A DNA stretch of 45,464 nt from Ruminococcaceae bacterium D5 (GCA_900113995.1 FORK01000022.1:1-45464), one strand, 5' to 3'; positions 1 through 7,859 are shown, counted from the first letter of the stretch. Numbers and translations are program-made. Notes: generated by a model not told the origin, from the letters alone.

Positions 1-295
1 ATGGACTGGCCGGAGACAGGACTGGAGCATGATTCATGCTCAGCTGGCAGTATTCTTTGCTGATCGCATGCCGGAATAACCTGCTGCATACCGGCATGTC
101 AAGGGTCAAGATGAACGGGGGCTGGCGCCCCCGCCCTTGACATGCCCACTATCCACTGCTATTTTGAAAACAAGGCGGCAGCAGCTTGCGCCACTTCCGC
201 CTTGAATAAATTTTGCTCTATTTGCACCGCATTTCGGTGTTTACACAGAATTTGGGACAGACCCGGCGGCCCCCAAAATGGTGCCGCCCCGCTTT
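1..295. other. Gene-free mobile-element remnant
   Basis: I see no credible gene here. The segment holds several inverted repeats: an 8-bp stem around 25-41, the bulged hairpin at 93-146 (separate entry), and a stem CAAGGCGG/CCGCCTTG at 171-178/197-204. The run starting TTACACAGAATTTGGGACAG at 241 resembles a terminal repeat of IS256-family elements, but no transposase accompanies it, so it would be a solo end at most. The order bulged hairpin then ACAAGGCGGC is repeated at 40921-41000 in the mobile element at the other end of the window, so both pieces probably derive from related integrative elements. Confidence 0.45.
93..146. repeat. Bulged hairpin element, copy A
   Basis: GGCATGTCAAGGG (93-105) pairs perfectly with CCCTTGACATGCC (134-146). 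Inside, CGGGGGC (116-122) pairs with GCCCCCG (127-133) around a TGGC loop. The ten bases TCAAGATGAA (106-115) form a bulge on one side only; nothing is unpaired opposite. Copy B at 40921-40957 has the same bulge and layout with different stem sequences. Function unknown; a protein-binding hairpin, an RNA element or a transfer-related structure are all possible. Confidence 0.7.
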
Positions 296-1672
296 TCACT
301 TATGGATGCTTCTGAGTCGTTTGCGTATCTTTTGCATATGTCTTTTTGTTGCTGTATCGATGGGCTCACCGTCAAGTTTCTTTTGTGACCTGAATACATA
401 GTCCAGAAAATTTCCGCTCATATCATCTTTTGTAAGAGGTATCCCTGTTCTTTGAGCCTTTCTTTTCAGATAGTACCGACTGCCCTTATAAGAATATTTT
501 CGATAGAGATTTTTGCCGCTGATGCGATGGTTATTCGGGGTTACACCCTGATCCTTAACAATAGTACGGAGCTTTCGGTACAGTCTATTATAGTATTTAC
601 TGATAGTTTTATCCCGAATGCGAATATGCCTGCCATCAAAAGCAAATCCTAAAAACTCGATAATATTTTTGCCATTAGCTCCATTACTAATAAAGCCATT
701 CGTGCAGTTTTTGACAGACATGTTGTCAAAATAAAATATCTTTGTTTTGGAGTCTTTAAGCTCCAGATGAGGAACAGAATCCAAAATGCTTTTGATGGCC
801 TTGTAATGGACAGAAAAATCTACTGTACTTTGGGGAATGGCAACAATAAAGTCATCACTATAGCGCATATAGAAACCGCCCAAAGAAGAAACGTATTCTT
901 GCAGTTTTCTATCTGCTGTAAGCATATATACATTGGCAAGGACTGCGCTAATCGGAGAACCTTGGGGAACTCCATACTTTGGGTGAGGGGAGGTATAAAC
1001 TATATTTTTATTTTTCCTAAACTCCTCCGGAGATAATGCTCGTTCGTGTGAACGGTCATTAAATTCCTTTCGCCCTTTGGGTGTATCTTCAAGTCCATTA
1101 AGCACCAATAAGTCTTGCAATTCAACATAAGAAAAACGTGTAACGTTCTTATATACTGCATAAAGATCATCTGGCAATTTTTCAACAGACAACAAATCAC
1201 ACAGCTGCTTTTTCAAATATATATGATCTAAATTGTCAAAAAAATCAGTGAAATCACCGATCATCACATAACACGAAGTGGTATTGCGAATATGTTGAAA
1301 TGCCTCTTTTGCAAAATCAATATTGCTTTTTCTCAAGTTCGTTCGATATGCTACTGCAACAGAATCAATACCATCTTTCTTTACCCTTTGATTATAAGCC
1401 TCATTTATAAGATATGCATAGTAGCGGTAAATCCATCCATCTATGTGAGCCGCATAATAAATTTGACGTTTCTTGGGCTCGCCTTTTTTACCGTCTTTAA
1501 CTTTTCGACTTTTTATTGTATAGTGAATAAAAGGGTAGAATCCATGATGAGCAACTTTATCAGGAGAAGTTATATATCCAAAACATTTATCAAGAGATAC
1601 TCTTCGGTCAAAATGAGTGTATTGGGGAGGCACTTTTTGAGATTGCTTTTCTTTCCATTCACACAGATTCAT
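296..1672 (-). CDS. Reverse transcriptase, probable UG/Abi-type defence RT
   Basis: A 458-residue protein with a complete RT core: motif A around D140 (GDFTDFFDNLDH), GVPQGSPIS at 234-242, the catalytic YSDD at 271-274 (the more usual form is YADD), and FLGF at 340-343. The N-terminal part (around 70-92, IYYAAH then YYAYLINEAYN) and the basic C-terminal part are not those of a group II intron ORF: I see no maturase or endonuclease domain and no intron domain V after the stop. Retron-specific motifs are also not evident. It therefore fits best among the standalone unknown-group/Abi RTs, many of which protect against phage. The start ATG at 1672 follows AGGGGG with good spacing. It is the only gene of its transcript, after a structured leader of about 320 nt. 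RT identity is sure; the subgroup is an inference. Confidence 0.85.
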   Translation of the reverse strand: MNLCEWKEKQSQKVPPQYTHFDRRVSLDKCFGYITSPDKVAHHGFYPFIHYTIKSRKVKDGKKGEPKKRQIYYAAHIDGWIYRYYAYLINEAYNQRVKKDGIDSVAVAYRTNLRKSNIDFAKEAFQHIRNTTSCYVMIGDFTDFFDNLDHIYLKKQLCDLLSVEKLPDDLYAVYKNVTRFSYVELQDLLVLNGLEDTPKGRKEFNDRSHERALSPEEFRKNKNIVYTSPHPKYGVPQGSPISAVLANVYMLTADRKLQEYVSSLGGFYMRYSDDFIVAIPQSTVDFSVHYKAIKSILDSVPHLELKDSKTKIFYFDNMSVKNCTNGFISNGANGKNIIEFLGFAFDGRHIRIRDKTISKYYNRLYRKLRTIVKDQGVTPNNHRISGKNLYRKYSYKGSRYYLKRKAQRTGIPLTKDDMSGNFLDYVFRSQKKLDGEPIDTATKRHMQKIRKRLRSIHK

Positions 1673-1822
1673 AAAATCCCCCTATATAACGCAATACCCG
1701 TCAGCACGGAGGATAGCATTCCTTAGCTGACGGGTATACTTTTTAACTTGGTATTCTTACTTGGCAATTGCCTTGCTGTGCATCAATACCAGCTATCCTT
1801 CAATTCGCCCAATCTTCAATCA

Positions 1823-1831
1823 TGGTATAAT
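1823..1831 (+). promoter_or_regulatory. Extended -10 promoter antisense to RT leader
   Basis: TGGTATAAT is a perfect extended -10 element (TGnTATAAT) on the plus strand, inside the leader of the RT. There is no good -35, which extended -10 promoters do not require. A transcript would start near 1838 with GGGAGG and reach the ATG at 1854 after about 16 nt. Confidence 0.45.
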
Positions 1832-1853
1832 TGAAAGGGAGGACCGTATCAAC

Positions 1854-1979
1854 ATGATTCTGTGCATCATTGTCCTTGCGGCAGCCGTGCGGCTGGCTTG
1901 GATTCATGACCCGCAGTTCCATCGTGGATTTCTGGAAGAAATCTGCTCTGGACTGTTGACAACAATCTTCTTCCTCTAA
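1854..1979 (+). CDS. Possible 41-aa hydrophobic peptide antisense to RT leader
   Basis: A 41-codon ORF beginning MILCIIVLAAAVRLAWI, with a Shine-Dalgarno GGGAGG at 1837-1842 and the extended -10 promoter at 1823-1831. The first 17 residues could span a membrane, and the C-terminal end (GLLTTIFFL) is hydrophobic too. It lies wholly opposite the predicted RT leader RNA. It may be a type I toxin whose antisense RNA is the leader, part of a product made from RT cDNA, or chance. I do not recognise the peptide. Confidence 0.3.
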   Translation: MILCIIVLAAAVRLAWIHDPQFHRGFLEEICSGLLTTIFFL

Positions 1980-2001
1980 ACCTAGTGTTTAGAGCATTTA
2001 T

Positions 2002-2030
2002 AGTATACTGCATATCGCCTGCCTTGTCAA
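2002..2030 (-). promoter_or_regulatory. Sigma-A promoter for RT transcript
   Basis: On the minus strand: TTGACA (2030-2025), a 17-base spacer, and TATACT (2007-2002). This is one of the strongest promoters in the window. It sits more than 300 bases before the RT start codon, so the transcript has a long leader. Confidence 0.8.
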
Positions 2031-2176
2031 TTTTCCCTTGGATGAAAAAGAGTGTTGAAGGAAATTCTTTAACCTCGGTATACCTATATGGCCGCTCTCT
2101 TTTTTCTTGGCCCTCTTGGCTTAGAAGTGGGCTTGCGCTTTACCCCGTTGCGGAAATAGGTGGTTTCGTAACGGTC

Positions 2177-2229
2177 AAAGAAAACAAATAATCCGAACCC
2201 ATCTCCTATCGGAAACAAGTTCGGATTAT
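2177..2229 (-). terminator. Terminator after tRNA-Leu
   Basis: ATAATCCGAAC (2188-2198) pairs with GTTCGGATTAT (2219-2229). Read on the minus strand the 11-bp stem is followed by TTGTTTTCTTT, as expected for a Rho-independent terminator of the tRNA transcript. Confidence 0.75.
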
Positions 2230-2236
2230 ATTGGTT

Positions 2237-2321
2237 TGGTGCGGTAGATGGGACTTGAACCCATACGTCGTGCGACACACGCCCCTCAAACGTGCCTGTC
2301 TGCCAATTCCAGCACTACCGC
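2237..2321 (-). tRNA. tRNA-Leu (anticodon GAG)
   Basis: On the minus strand the acceptor arm GCGGTAG (2321-2315) pairs with CTACCGC (2247-2241), followed by discriminator A and an encoded CCA. The anticodon stem is CACGT/GCGTG with loop TTGAGGG, giving anticodon GAG (leucine, CUC/CUU codons). A long variable arm (GTCG/CGAC), typical of leucine tRNAs, precedes the T arm ATGGG-TTCAAGT-CCCAT. Its 3' end faces the RT region, the usual orientation for tRNA-targeted integration, but I find no repeated tRNA 3' end in the window. Confidence 0.95.
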
Positions 2322-2720
2322 AAATTCAATTTTAGCGACGCCTTTGTTCAGCGACGAGTGTTATTATATCACTGCGATTTTGATCTGTCAAGCACAATTT
2401 CCGAAAAAGTAATCGAAAAGTAATCGATTCCTGTAGGATTACAATACATGAATGCCATCCGGCTGGTTCCGGTCTCTCGCTATCCCGCAAAACACGTGTC
2501 TAGGACTATTTGAGGTTTCGGCTGCTAGAATTGAAAGCCAAACTGCAAACACATATAGGCATTCTGAAATAGGACATGTATTTCCTCAATAGAGAAACTT
2601 ATATGAGGAAAGGCGGCGCCATGACTTATGCTCAGTCGTGGTTACTATCTTGGTCTCTAGCAGGCATGGCATCAAAGATAAGTCCAAATCAGAGAAAAAT
2701 AATAGCTATCCCAAAAGGAG
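2322..2720. other. Intergenic, no gene seen
   Basis: About 400 bases without a supported gene. A short plus-strand reading frame beginning at 2621 (after AGGAAAGGCGGCGCC) runs into the terminator at 2721-2764 and the hairpin at 2803-2838, has no recognisable sequence, and is not called. Confidence 0.5.
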
Positions 2721-2764
2721 AGTCCGAAAAGTGGGCTGCTTCAGCCGCTTTTGGGACTTTTTAT
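2721..2764 (+). terminator. Rho-independent terminator
   Basis: AGTCC, AAAAG and GGCTG (2721-2738) pair with CAGCC, CTTTT and GGACT (2742-2758) around a CTT loop, interrupted by small mismatches, then TTTTTATTT. It points to the plus strand, although no plus-strand gene is evident upstream; it may be left over from a lost gene. Confidence 0.65.
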
Positions 2765-2802
2765 TTGTACAAAGTCAAAGCTATTTTTTGTATACTCCAA
2801 GT

Positions 2803-2838
2803 GCCCCTCTGGTGGAGAGATTTTCTCACCAGAGGGGC
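2803..2838 (-). terminator. Large hairpin after the AbgT gene
   Basis: GCCCCTCTGGTG (2803-2814) pairs perfectly with CACCAGAGGGGC (2827-2838); GAGA/TCTC extends the stem. It lies about 60 bases beyond the stop of the AbgT-family gene. There is no T tract on either side, so it may be a processing or end-stabilising hairpin rather than a terminator. Confidence 0.45.
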
Positions 2839-2894
2839 GATGCTTTTAGGGATCACTCGCTAATATAGAGGCTTAAAAGCGAGTTCATAAAGAA

Positions 2895-4478
2895 CTATCC
2901 TACGATAGGCGGCATAGCAGGGATTGCCGGTCCAAGCGGAATGCCGAACAGATAGAAAATAGTGAGCAAGACAACAAAGGTGATCATAAATCCGATCGAG
3001 AAAGGAAGCTGGTAGGAAATTACAGTCCCCAACCCGGGCTTATCTTTTCGGCTGCTGTCCCAGTACTCTTCGATCAACGCAATGGCTACCGGCAGAGTGG
3101 AAGACAAAGGAGAAATATTATTTGTGCAGGAGTCACCAATTCGATATGCTATCTGGGTCAGTGCCGGATGGATTCCAAGGCCCGCAAACATCGGAACAAA
3201 GATTGGTGCAAGGATGAACCACTTGTTTGAACCGCTGGTCATAAAGAAGTTGATAAAGCAGACCAACAGAATAAACAAATAGAGCAGAGGCAGGCCGTTC
3301 AGGTTGATCGCCTTGAGGAATCCCTGTCCGTTAACCGAAATGACAGTCGCAAGATTTGATCTCTTAAATACGGTTGTAAACTGTGACATGATTGCCAGAA
3401 TCAAGATCATGGATGCAACGCGTGAGATACCCTTTTGCATAATCTTAGGAATTTCATTGAAGCGCTTGATGTAACCGCTTCCGAATCCATAAGCGGTGCC
3501 CACCATCGCAAAGAACAGAGCAACCAGTACTGGAATCGAGCTGATCAGCGGGGATTTCGGTAAAATCCCACCGTCGCTGTTGCGGAACATGCTGTTTGCA
3601 GGAACACTGCAAAGAAGCAGAAACGCCATGAAAACGAGCGCAGCAATGCCCGAGTTACGCAGTCCCTTATTCTCTTCGGGTGTAAGGCGGTACTTTTTCA
3701 TACCGGAAGCGTCAGCCTCTGTATGATAGTCACCGATCAGTGGGGTAACGATCTTTTCGCTGATAAGCATACAGACAAATGCCAGAACAAAAGTCGCCGA
3801 TGCGAGAAAATACCAATTGATCAGCGGATGGAAACCATCATAGCCAAGGGAAGCAGCGATTGTTCCGGTAGTAGTCGACAGCGTTACGTCTTGATTTGCA
3901 ATGGCAAGGTTTGCCGTATACCCGGCGGACGCCGCTGAAAAAGCGGTTACAATACCGATAACTGGATTTCGCCCAATCGCCTTGAAAACTACCGCGCCCA
4001 AAGTAGCGGCCAGAATATTGCCGGCATCACCCGCGATATTCGCACAAATGCCCATCAGCGCAAGCGCATAGGTGATCACTGCATGGGGTGCTCCCAGCAG
4101 CATCTTTCTCAGTGCCGCATCAAAGAATCCGGTTTGTTCGGCAAGAACCATGCACATGGAGATCGTGATGACATTACCCAAAACCGCGTTGTCCAGAAGA
4201 TTTGACGTGAAGCCCGAGAACAACAGCGCCAGTTCTTTCTTCGAGAGAAGGTTGACGACCTCCACTGTCTTTTCCGCAATTTCTCCTTTGCTGTTGGATT
4301 CCATAAAGGTGACGGCAACACCCATCTGTGCGAAGACAAAGGAGAGTACAAGCGTAGTGGCGATAAGGATCACAAAGATCCACATGGGATGGGGAAGTTT
4401 ATTCCCCGCTCGTTCGACAAGAGCAAAAAATTTTACAATCCCCTTTTTTTCTGAGGCGGCGGAACTGCTCTGGGTCAT
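2895..4478 (-). CDS. abgT: AbgT family transporter
   Basis: A 527-residue inner-membrane transporter of the AbgT family, whose best-known member takes up p-aminobenzoyl-glutamate; other members export antimetabolites. The many hydrophobic segments, the N-terminal motif AGNKLPHPMWIF, the hairpin region NIAGDAGNILAATLGAVVF and the late motif FMTSGSNKWFILAPIFVPM are typical. The start at 4478 (MTQSSSAAS) is preceded by AGGAGG at the right distance; an ATG six codons upstream lacks this. It is the third gene of a minus-strand operon after an M29-like enzyme and an M20 amidohydrolase, the same pairing as E. coli abgT with its hydrolase. The cargo is probably a peptide-like or N-acyl amino acid compound; the exact substrate cannot be read from sequence. 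Confidence 0.9.
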   Translation of the reverse strand: MTQSSSAASEKKGIVKFFALVERAGNKLPHPMWIFVILIATTLVLSFVFAQMGVAVTFMESNSKGEIAEKTVEVVNLLSKKELALLFSGFTSNLLDNAVLGNVITISMCMVLAEQTGFFDAALRKMLLGAPHAVITYALALMGICANIAGDAGNILAATLGAVVFKAIGRNPVIGIVTAFSAASAGYTANLAIANQDVTLSTTTGTIAASLGYDGFHPLINWYFLASATFVLAFVCMLISEKIVTPLIGDYHTEADASGMKKYRLTPEENKGLRNSGIAALVFMAFLLLCSVPANSMFRNSDGGILPKSPLISSIPVLVALFFAMVGTAYGFGSGYIKRFNEIPKIMQKGISRVASMILILAIMSQFTTVFKRSNLATVISVNGQGFLKAINLNGLPLLYLFILLVCFINFFMTSGSNKWFILAPIFVPMFAGLGIHPALTQIAYRIGDSCTNNISPLSSTLPVAIALIEEYWDSSRKDKPGLGTVISYQLPFSIGFMITFVVLLTIFYLFGIPLGPAIPAMPPIVG

Positions 4479-4539
4479 AAATACTCCTCCTACCATTCTA
4501 TTTTTGCAAAATTGCCGATATTTCGTTCAAAAGTACTTT

Positions 4540-5736
4540 TTACACTCCGTTGAGATATCCGAATACGATCCGCACAAAAGCTGCTACGCCAAGCGGCATT
4601 GCCTTTTCGTTAAAGGTAAAGGCCGGATTATGCGCGCCGATCGTCACACCGTCGTCGCTTTGAGTTCCCAGCCAGAAGTAAACCGAAGGAACAGCCTGTG
4701 CAAAATAGGAAAAATCCTCTCCCCCTGTATTGGGGAACTCCTGTTCGATATAGTGTTCCTCGCCCACCAAATCTGTAAGCCATCCCTTGACCATTGGATA
4801 CATTTGGGCATCGTTCATCAGCGGTGAGTAATTCCAACGGATTTCGAGCTCAGCGCGCACTCCCATTGCATGGGCCACATCATTGACGATCGTGGTAATC
4901 CGTTCACCTGCCAAACGGCGGACATCTTCTTTAAAGGAACGCAGCGTCCCGCGAATGTGAACATGCTCGGGTATAATATTGTGCCGGGTACCGGCCTGCA
5001 CCATGCTGATGCCTACGACAGCATTATCAAAGGGGTTGATATTGCGTGACACAACCGTCTGCAAGGCGGTGATGATATGGGCGGCAGCCACAATAGGATC
5101 TTTTACCAAATGCGGTGTCGAGGCATGCCCTCCTACCCCATAGAGATCAAGATAGATGGGGTCGGACCCTGCGTGAGTAGGCCCGCTGCGGCAAATCAGT
5201 TTTCCAACGGGATAGCGGTTGTTCGTGTGCAGTCCTGTCATAAAATCGACGGCAGGATCGTCGGTCAGCACACCCTCACGAATCATATACTGTGCGCCTC
5301 CGCCTTGGGGGCCGTTTTCTTCCGCGGGCTGAAAAATCAGCTTGACGTTTCCGCACAGTTCATCCTTAACCTGCCAGAGCACCCGGGCTGTTCCGAGCAG
5401 CATCGCAGTATGTCCATCGTGGCCGCAGGCATGTGCAACACCCGGCGTTTCGGAGGAAAACTCCAGCCCCGATGCCTCATCCATCAAGAGAGCATCCATA
5501 TCGGCGCGGATTCCAATGGTTTTCCCGGGCTTTCCCCCGCGGACAACCGCCGCAACCCCGGTATTGAAATAAGTCTTGATTTCGGTGTATCCGATTCGCT
5601 TCAGTTCATCAATCACCAGCTTCTGCGTTCGGAATTCCTTTGTGGAAGGTTCGGGATGGCGATGAATATCCCGGCGTGTTTCCACTAAAAAGTCAAATTG
5701 CTCCTGGGACAAACTCTGTATTTTTTTCTGATCCAT
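4540..5736 (-). CDS. M20 family metallopeptidase/amidohydrolase
   Basis: A 398-residue cytosolic amidohydrolase of peptidase family M20 (subfamily D type, as in AbgA/AbgB, hippurate hydrolase and IAA-amino acid hydrolase). Metal ligands are visible in HACGHDGH (102-109), the PAEE motif (137-140), GLH (168-170) and a C-terminal GAHNPAF. It should cleave the amide bond of an N-acyl amino acid or small peptide. ATG 5736 follows GGGAGG. Only 61 bases separate its stop from the AbgT gene, so it probably hydrolyses what that transporter brings in. There is one M20 gene rather than an abgA/abgB pair, so a homodimer is expected. Confidence 0.9.
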   Translation of the reverse strand: MDQKKIQSLSQEQFDFLVETRRDIHRHPEPSTKEFRTQKLVIDELKRIGYTEIKTYFNTGVAAVVRGGKPGKTIGIRADMDALLMDEASGLEFSSETPGVAHACGHDGHTAMLLGTARVLWQVKDELCGNVKLIFQPAEENGPQGGGAQYMIREGVLTDDPAVDFMTGLHTNNRYPVGKLICRSGPTHAGSDPIYLDLYGVGGHASTPHLVKDPIVAAAHIITALQTVVSRNINPFDNAVVGISMVQAGTRHNIIPEHVHIRGTLRSFKEDVRRLAGERITTIVNDVAHAMGVRAELEIRWNYSPLMNDAQMYPMVKGWLTDLVGEEHYIEQEFPNTGGEDFSYFAQAVPSVYFWLGTQSDDGVTIGAHNPAFTFNEKAMPLGVAAFVRIVFGYLNGV

Positions 5737-5816
5737 TGCGAGCCTCCCTTTTTATTGATATTTTCACACTTTGGGAATGGTTTGAATCGCGCCTCCTTCC
5801 GTTCAAAAATGACAAA

Positions 5817-6794
5817 TTACAGTTCTTTCAAAATCACTTCGCCATCCTTGAGCACTGTAATCTTATCGGCAGTCACTGTCGGCCGTGTCATGATCAGATC
5901 ATAGTGGCAGGCGGCTTTCAGCGTTCCTCCGAGAGTGATATTGGTCCCGATTCCAATATGCACCGAACCGTGTACTCCCTCATCTTCAAGCATGAACCCG
6001 CAGAAACGGCAGGCCGGATTGAGGCCTACCCCCAGTTCGGCAATATTATAGACGCCGGGATCTTCCTTAGCCTCCAGGTCGTCACGCAGCATCTGCGCCT
6101 GACGACCTCCCTGAATCGAGGTAATAAACCCATCCTTCACATGACATACGACCGGTTCTTCCAACAGGCCGATGCCAACATAAGGAATGCTGGCATTCGC
6201 CACAATGACCCCATTTGCCGTTCCCTCCAATGGAGAAACATTGGCCTCTACCGTGGGGACAGGCGAAAATTCCCCTTTTTCTACCATACAGGTCAGAGCG
6301 TTGTAACGGCGCCCCTTCGCGCTGAAGGTCAGGTCCGTCCCAAATGGAGTGCTGAGATGAACCGTCTCTGCTCCTCCGAGAGCCGAGGCTACTGCACGGC
6401 ACTCCTTCCCCGCCGAAATGAAATCTGCCTGAAGGCCGCCCCGATACATCAGTTCTTCTGTAAACTGGGTGAGCATAATGCCGCGCGAACCCGCGGCACA
6501 GGCATTTTTTACCGCATGTGTATGGGTGATTGAGGTTTGCACACAGCAAACAAAGGCATCGCTTGCCGCCATCGCAGCTGCAATCAGCGCGGGCGGTTCC
6601 TGTCCATCGCGTTCACGCGGAATCATCGTAATGACCATCGGTATGGCACCGGCGGAAAATACGGCATTTGCCACACTCTCCGCAATTGCCATCTTGGAAA
6701 GCTCCGCCACAATCAATACATTCTCCCCAGGCTTTACCCCCAAGCACACCTCTGCAACGGTTTTGGCGCCCCGCGCCATCATGATCTCTTTCAT
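5817..6794 (-). CDS. M29-like aminopeptidase/NicX-family metalloenzyme
   Basis: A 325-residue protein of the family that includes M29 leucyl aminopeptidases and 2,5-dihydroxypyridine 5,6-dioxygenase (NicX). Conserved stretches are FGTDLTFSAKGRR, EGTANGVIVANASI and, near the C-terminus, GSVHIGIGTNITLGG followed by HYDLIM, which supply likely acidic and histidine metal ligands. Two ATGs lie close together; AGGAGG is directly against the first, so the second (6794, MKEIMMARG) is the probable start. It is the first gene of the M29-M20-AbgT operon, and a palindromic operator lies about 60 bases upstream. In this context a peptidase role seems likelier than ring cleavage, but the family is too mixed to be sure. 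Confidence 0.75.
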   Translation of the reverse strand: MKEIMMARGAKTVAEVCLGVKPGENVLIVAELSKMAIAESVANAVFSAGAIPMVITMIPRERDGQEPPALIAAAMAASDAFVCCVQTSITHTHAVKNACAAGSRGIMLTQFTEELMYRGGLQADFISAGKECRAVASALGGAETVHLSTPFGTDLTFSAKGRRYNALTCMVEKGEFSPVPTVEANVSPLEGTANGVIVANASIPYVGIGLLEEPVVCHVKDGFITSIQGGRQAQMLRDDLEAKEDPGVYNIAELGVGLNPACRFCGFMLEDEGVHGSVHIGIGTNITLGGTLKAACHYDLIMTRPTVTADKITVLKDGEVILKEL

Positions 6795-6855
6795 CGCCAT
6801 CCTCCTTCTATTTAGAAGCCTTGTGCATAAGACAGGCTTATTTACAATTTTATAT

Positions 6856-6867
6856 ATTCTATAGAAT
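6856..6867. promoter_or_regulatory. Palindromic operator ATTCTATAGAAT (copy 1)
   Basis: A perfect 12-bp palindrome upstream of the M29-M20-AbgT operon, in an AT-rich stretch that also carries plausible -10 sequences. The identical 12-mer occurs at 7860-7871 before pxpC, with a degenerate copy (ATTATATAGAAT) near 7764. The FCD-type regulator encoded between the two sites is the obvious candidate to bind them. Confidence 0.65.
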
Positions 6868-6928
6868 TTTTTGAAAAAGAAAATCTAACCACGCAACTTT
6901 GGGGTGATTAAATTTGAATTTTCCAGCC

Positions 6929-7627
6929 TTACTCTCCGGCTGGAGCACTTTCCTCTTTTGGAGAAAATTTTTCTTCAAGTTTCAGCGCATAGTAATAACC
7001 GTTATAAATATGCAGCGACAATGCTGCTACTGCCTGATCGATATTGCCCGCTTTTAGGGCACGCAGAATCATAATATGCTCCGACATAATTTCCTGTCTG
7101 CGTACTGCATCGTCGGCCGAAAAGTTCATTTCGCGCAGCACTACATCGTTGAGCTGATCTACAAATGCGATCAATTTAGAATTATTGCTGCCCTGCACCC
7201 AAAGCTGGTGCAAATTTGCATTGACATAAACCGTTGTGCTAACATCACCGCTTTCCTGTGCAATGGCAACATCCTCTTCAATTTTTTGCACCAACTGCTC
7301 TCCCATGTTCTGGTAGGCAAGCTTCAACGCCAGCGTTTCGAGCGCCACCCGGCATTGTACAACATCCAAAATTTCTTCGGAGCTGTAGCACTGCACTACC
7401 GCCCCCTTCCAAGGGTCAATCCGAATCAGGCCTTCCATGGCCAGCATGCGAAAGGCTTCCCGGACTGGGGCGGGACTCACATCAAGCATATTGGCAATTC
7501 GAACTTCCTGCAGCCGTTCGCCGGGCATGATGTCCCGGCTGAGAATCGATTCCTTAATCTGTTCATAGCATTTTTGGCTTAAAGTTTGCCGGCTGACAGT
7601 ACCGATTGCCTTTTTCTTTTCCCTCAT
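6929..7627 (-). CDS. GntR family regulator, FCD (FadR-like) subfamily
   Basis: A 232-residue regulator. Residues 10-80 form the winged helix (QTLSQKCYEQIKESILSRD, then LQEVRIANMLDVSPAPVREA and FRMLAMEGLIRI). The rest is an alpha-helical FCD ligand domain that usually binds a carboxylate, often with a metal. ATG 7627 follows AGGAGG. It lies between the M29-M20-AbgT operon and the divergent pxp operon, and the shared palindrome ATTCTATAGAAT stands before both, so it probably controls both in response to a peptide-derived acid such as 5-oxoproline (inference). It has its own promoter at 7657-7685. Confidence 0.9.
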   Translation of the reverse strand: MREKKKAIGTVSRQTLSQKCYEQIKESILSRDIMPGERLQEVRIANMLDVSPAPVREAFRMLAMEGLIRIDPWKGAVVQCYSSEEILDVVQCRVALETLALKLAYQNMGEQLVQKIEEDVAIAQESGDVSTTVYVNANLHQLWVQGSNNSKLIAFVDQLNDVVLREMNFSADDAVRRQEIMSEHIMILRALKAGNIDQAVAALSLHIYNGYYYALKLEEKFSPKEESAPAGE

Positions 7628-7656
7628 ATTCGGCCTCCTGTATTCCCTTGTTTTTT

Positions 7657-7685
7657 ACTATAACGTGATTTTTTCTTTTTGGCAA
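7657..7685 (-). promoter_or_regulatory. Promoter of the GntR/FCD gene
   Basis: On the minus strand TTGCCA (7685-7680), 17 bases, TATAGT (7662-7657), about 30 bases before the start codon. Confidence 0.65.
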
Positions 7686-7859
7686 TCATTTTTAGATGAA
7701 AAATTGATTTTCATTTACAATTAACAAGAAGTTCTTGTCCTATATGTATGCTTTAACTGTAAATTATATAGAATTTAGAATTGTATTTCTGGATAATATT
7801 CAGATACGCCCTATATTTGCGCATTTTGCTGATTAATATGAACTTATTTTATTGATATT

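Larger units (their letters stand above)
1673..1995 (-). ncRNA. Candidate structured ncRNA/leader of the RT
   Basis: Between the predicted transcription start (about 1995) and the RT start codon lie about 320 nt dense in perfect hairpins. In minus-strand order: CTCTAAAC/GTTTAGAG right after the start (1975-1995), GATTTC/GAAATC, CAGCC/GGCTG, TTCAAT/ATTGAA, GGTATT/AATACC enclosing GGCAATTGCC, and the 12-bp stem ATACCCGTCAGC/GCTGACGGGTAT (1694-1737) just before the RT ribosome site. Defence RTs such as DRT2 and DRT9, and retrons, use an RNA encoded next to the RT as template; position, length and structure here fit that pattern. No sequence identity to a known RNA is claimed. An ordinary regulatory leader is the alternative. 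Confidence 0.55.

Noticed and set aside
241-264. IS256-family insertion sequence
   Set aside because: Only a terminal-repeat-like stretch is present; there is no transposase gene and no second end, so it is mentioned only as a possible remnant.
296-1672. Group II intron as the source of the reverse transcriptase
   Set aside because: No maturase or endonuclease domain, no domain V-like hairpin after the stop, and no intron-like 5' end were seen.
2084-2278. Minus-strand frame with a basic, protein-like tail (RKPTSKPRGPRKKRAAI)
   Set aside because: Its only start lies inside the tRNA-Leu gene and the frame crosses the tRNA terminator. It could be a relic but cannot be supported as a gene.
2237-2321. 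tRNA-Leu as attachment site of the RT-bearing element
   Set aside because: The orientation fits, but no second copy of the tRNA 3' end was found to the left within the window.
2576-2863. Plus-strand reading frame of 80-95 codons before the AbgT gene
   Set aside because: It runs through a terminator and a second large hairpin, matches nothing I recognise, and its codon use looks random.
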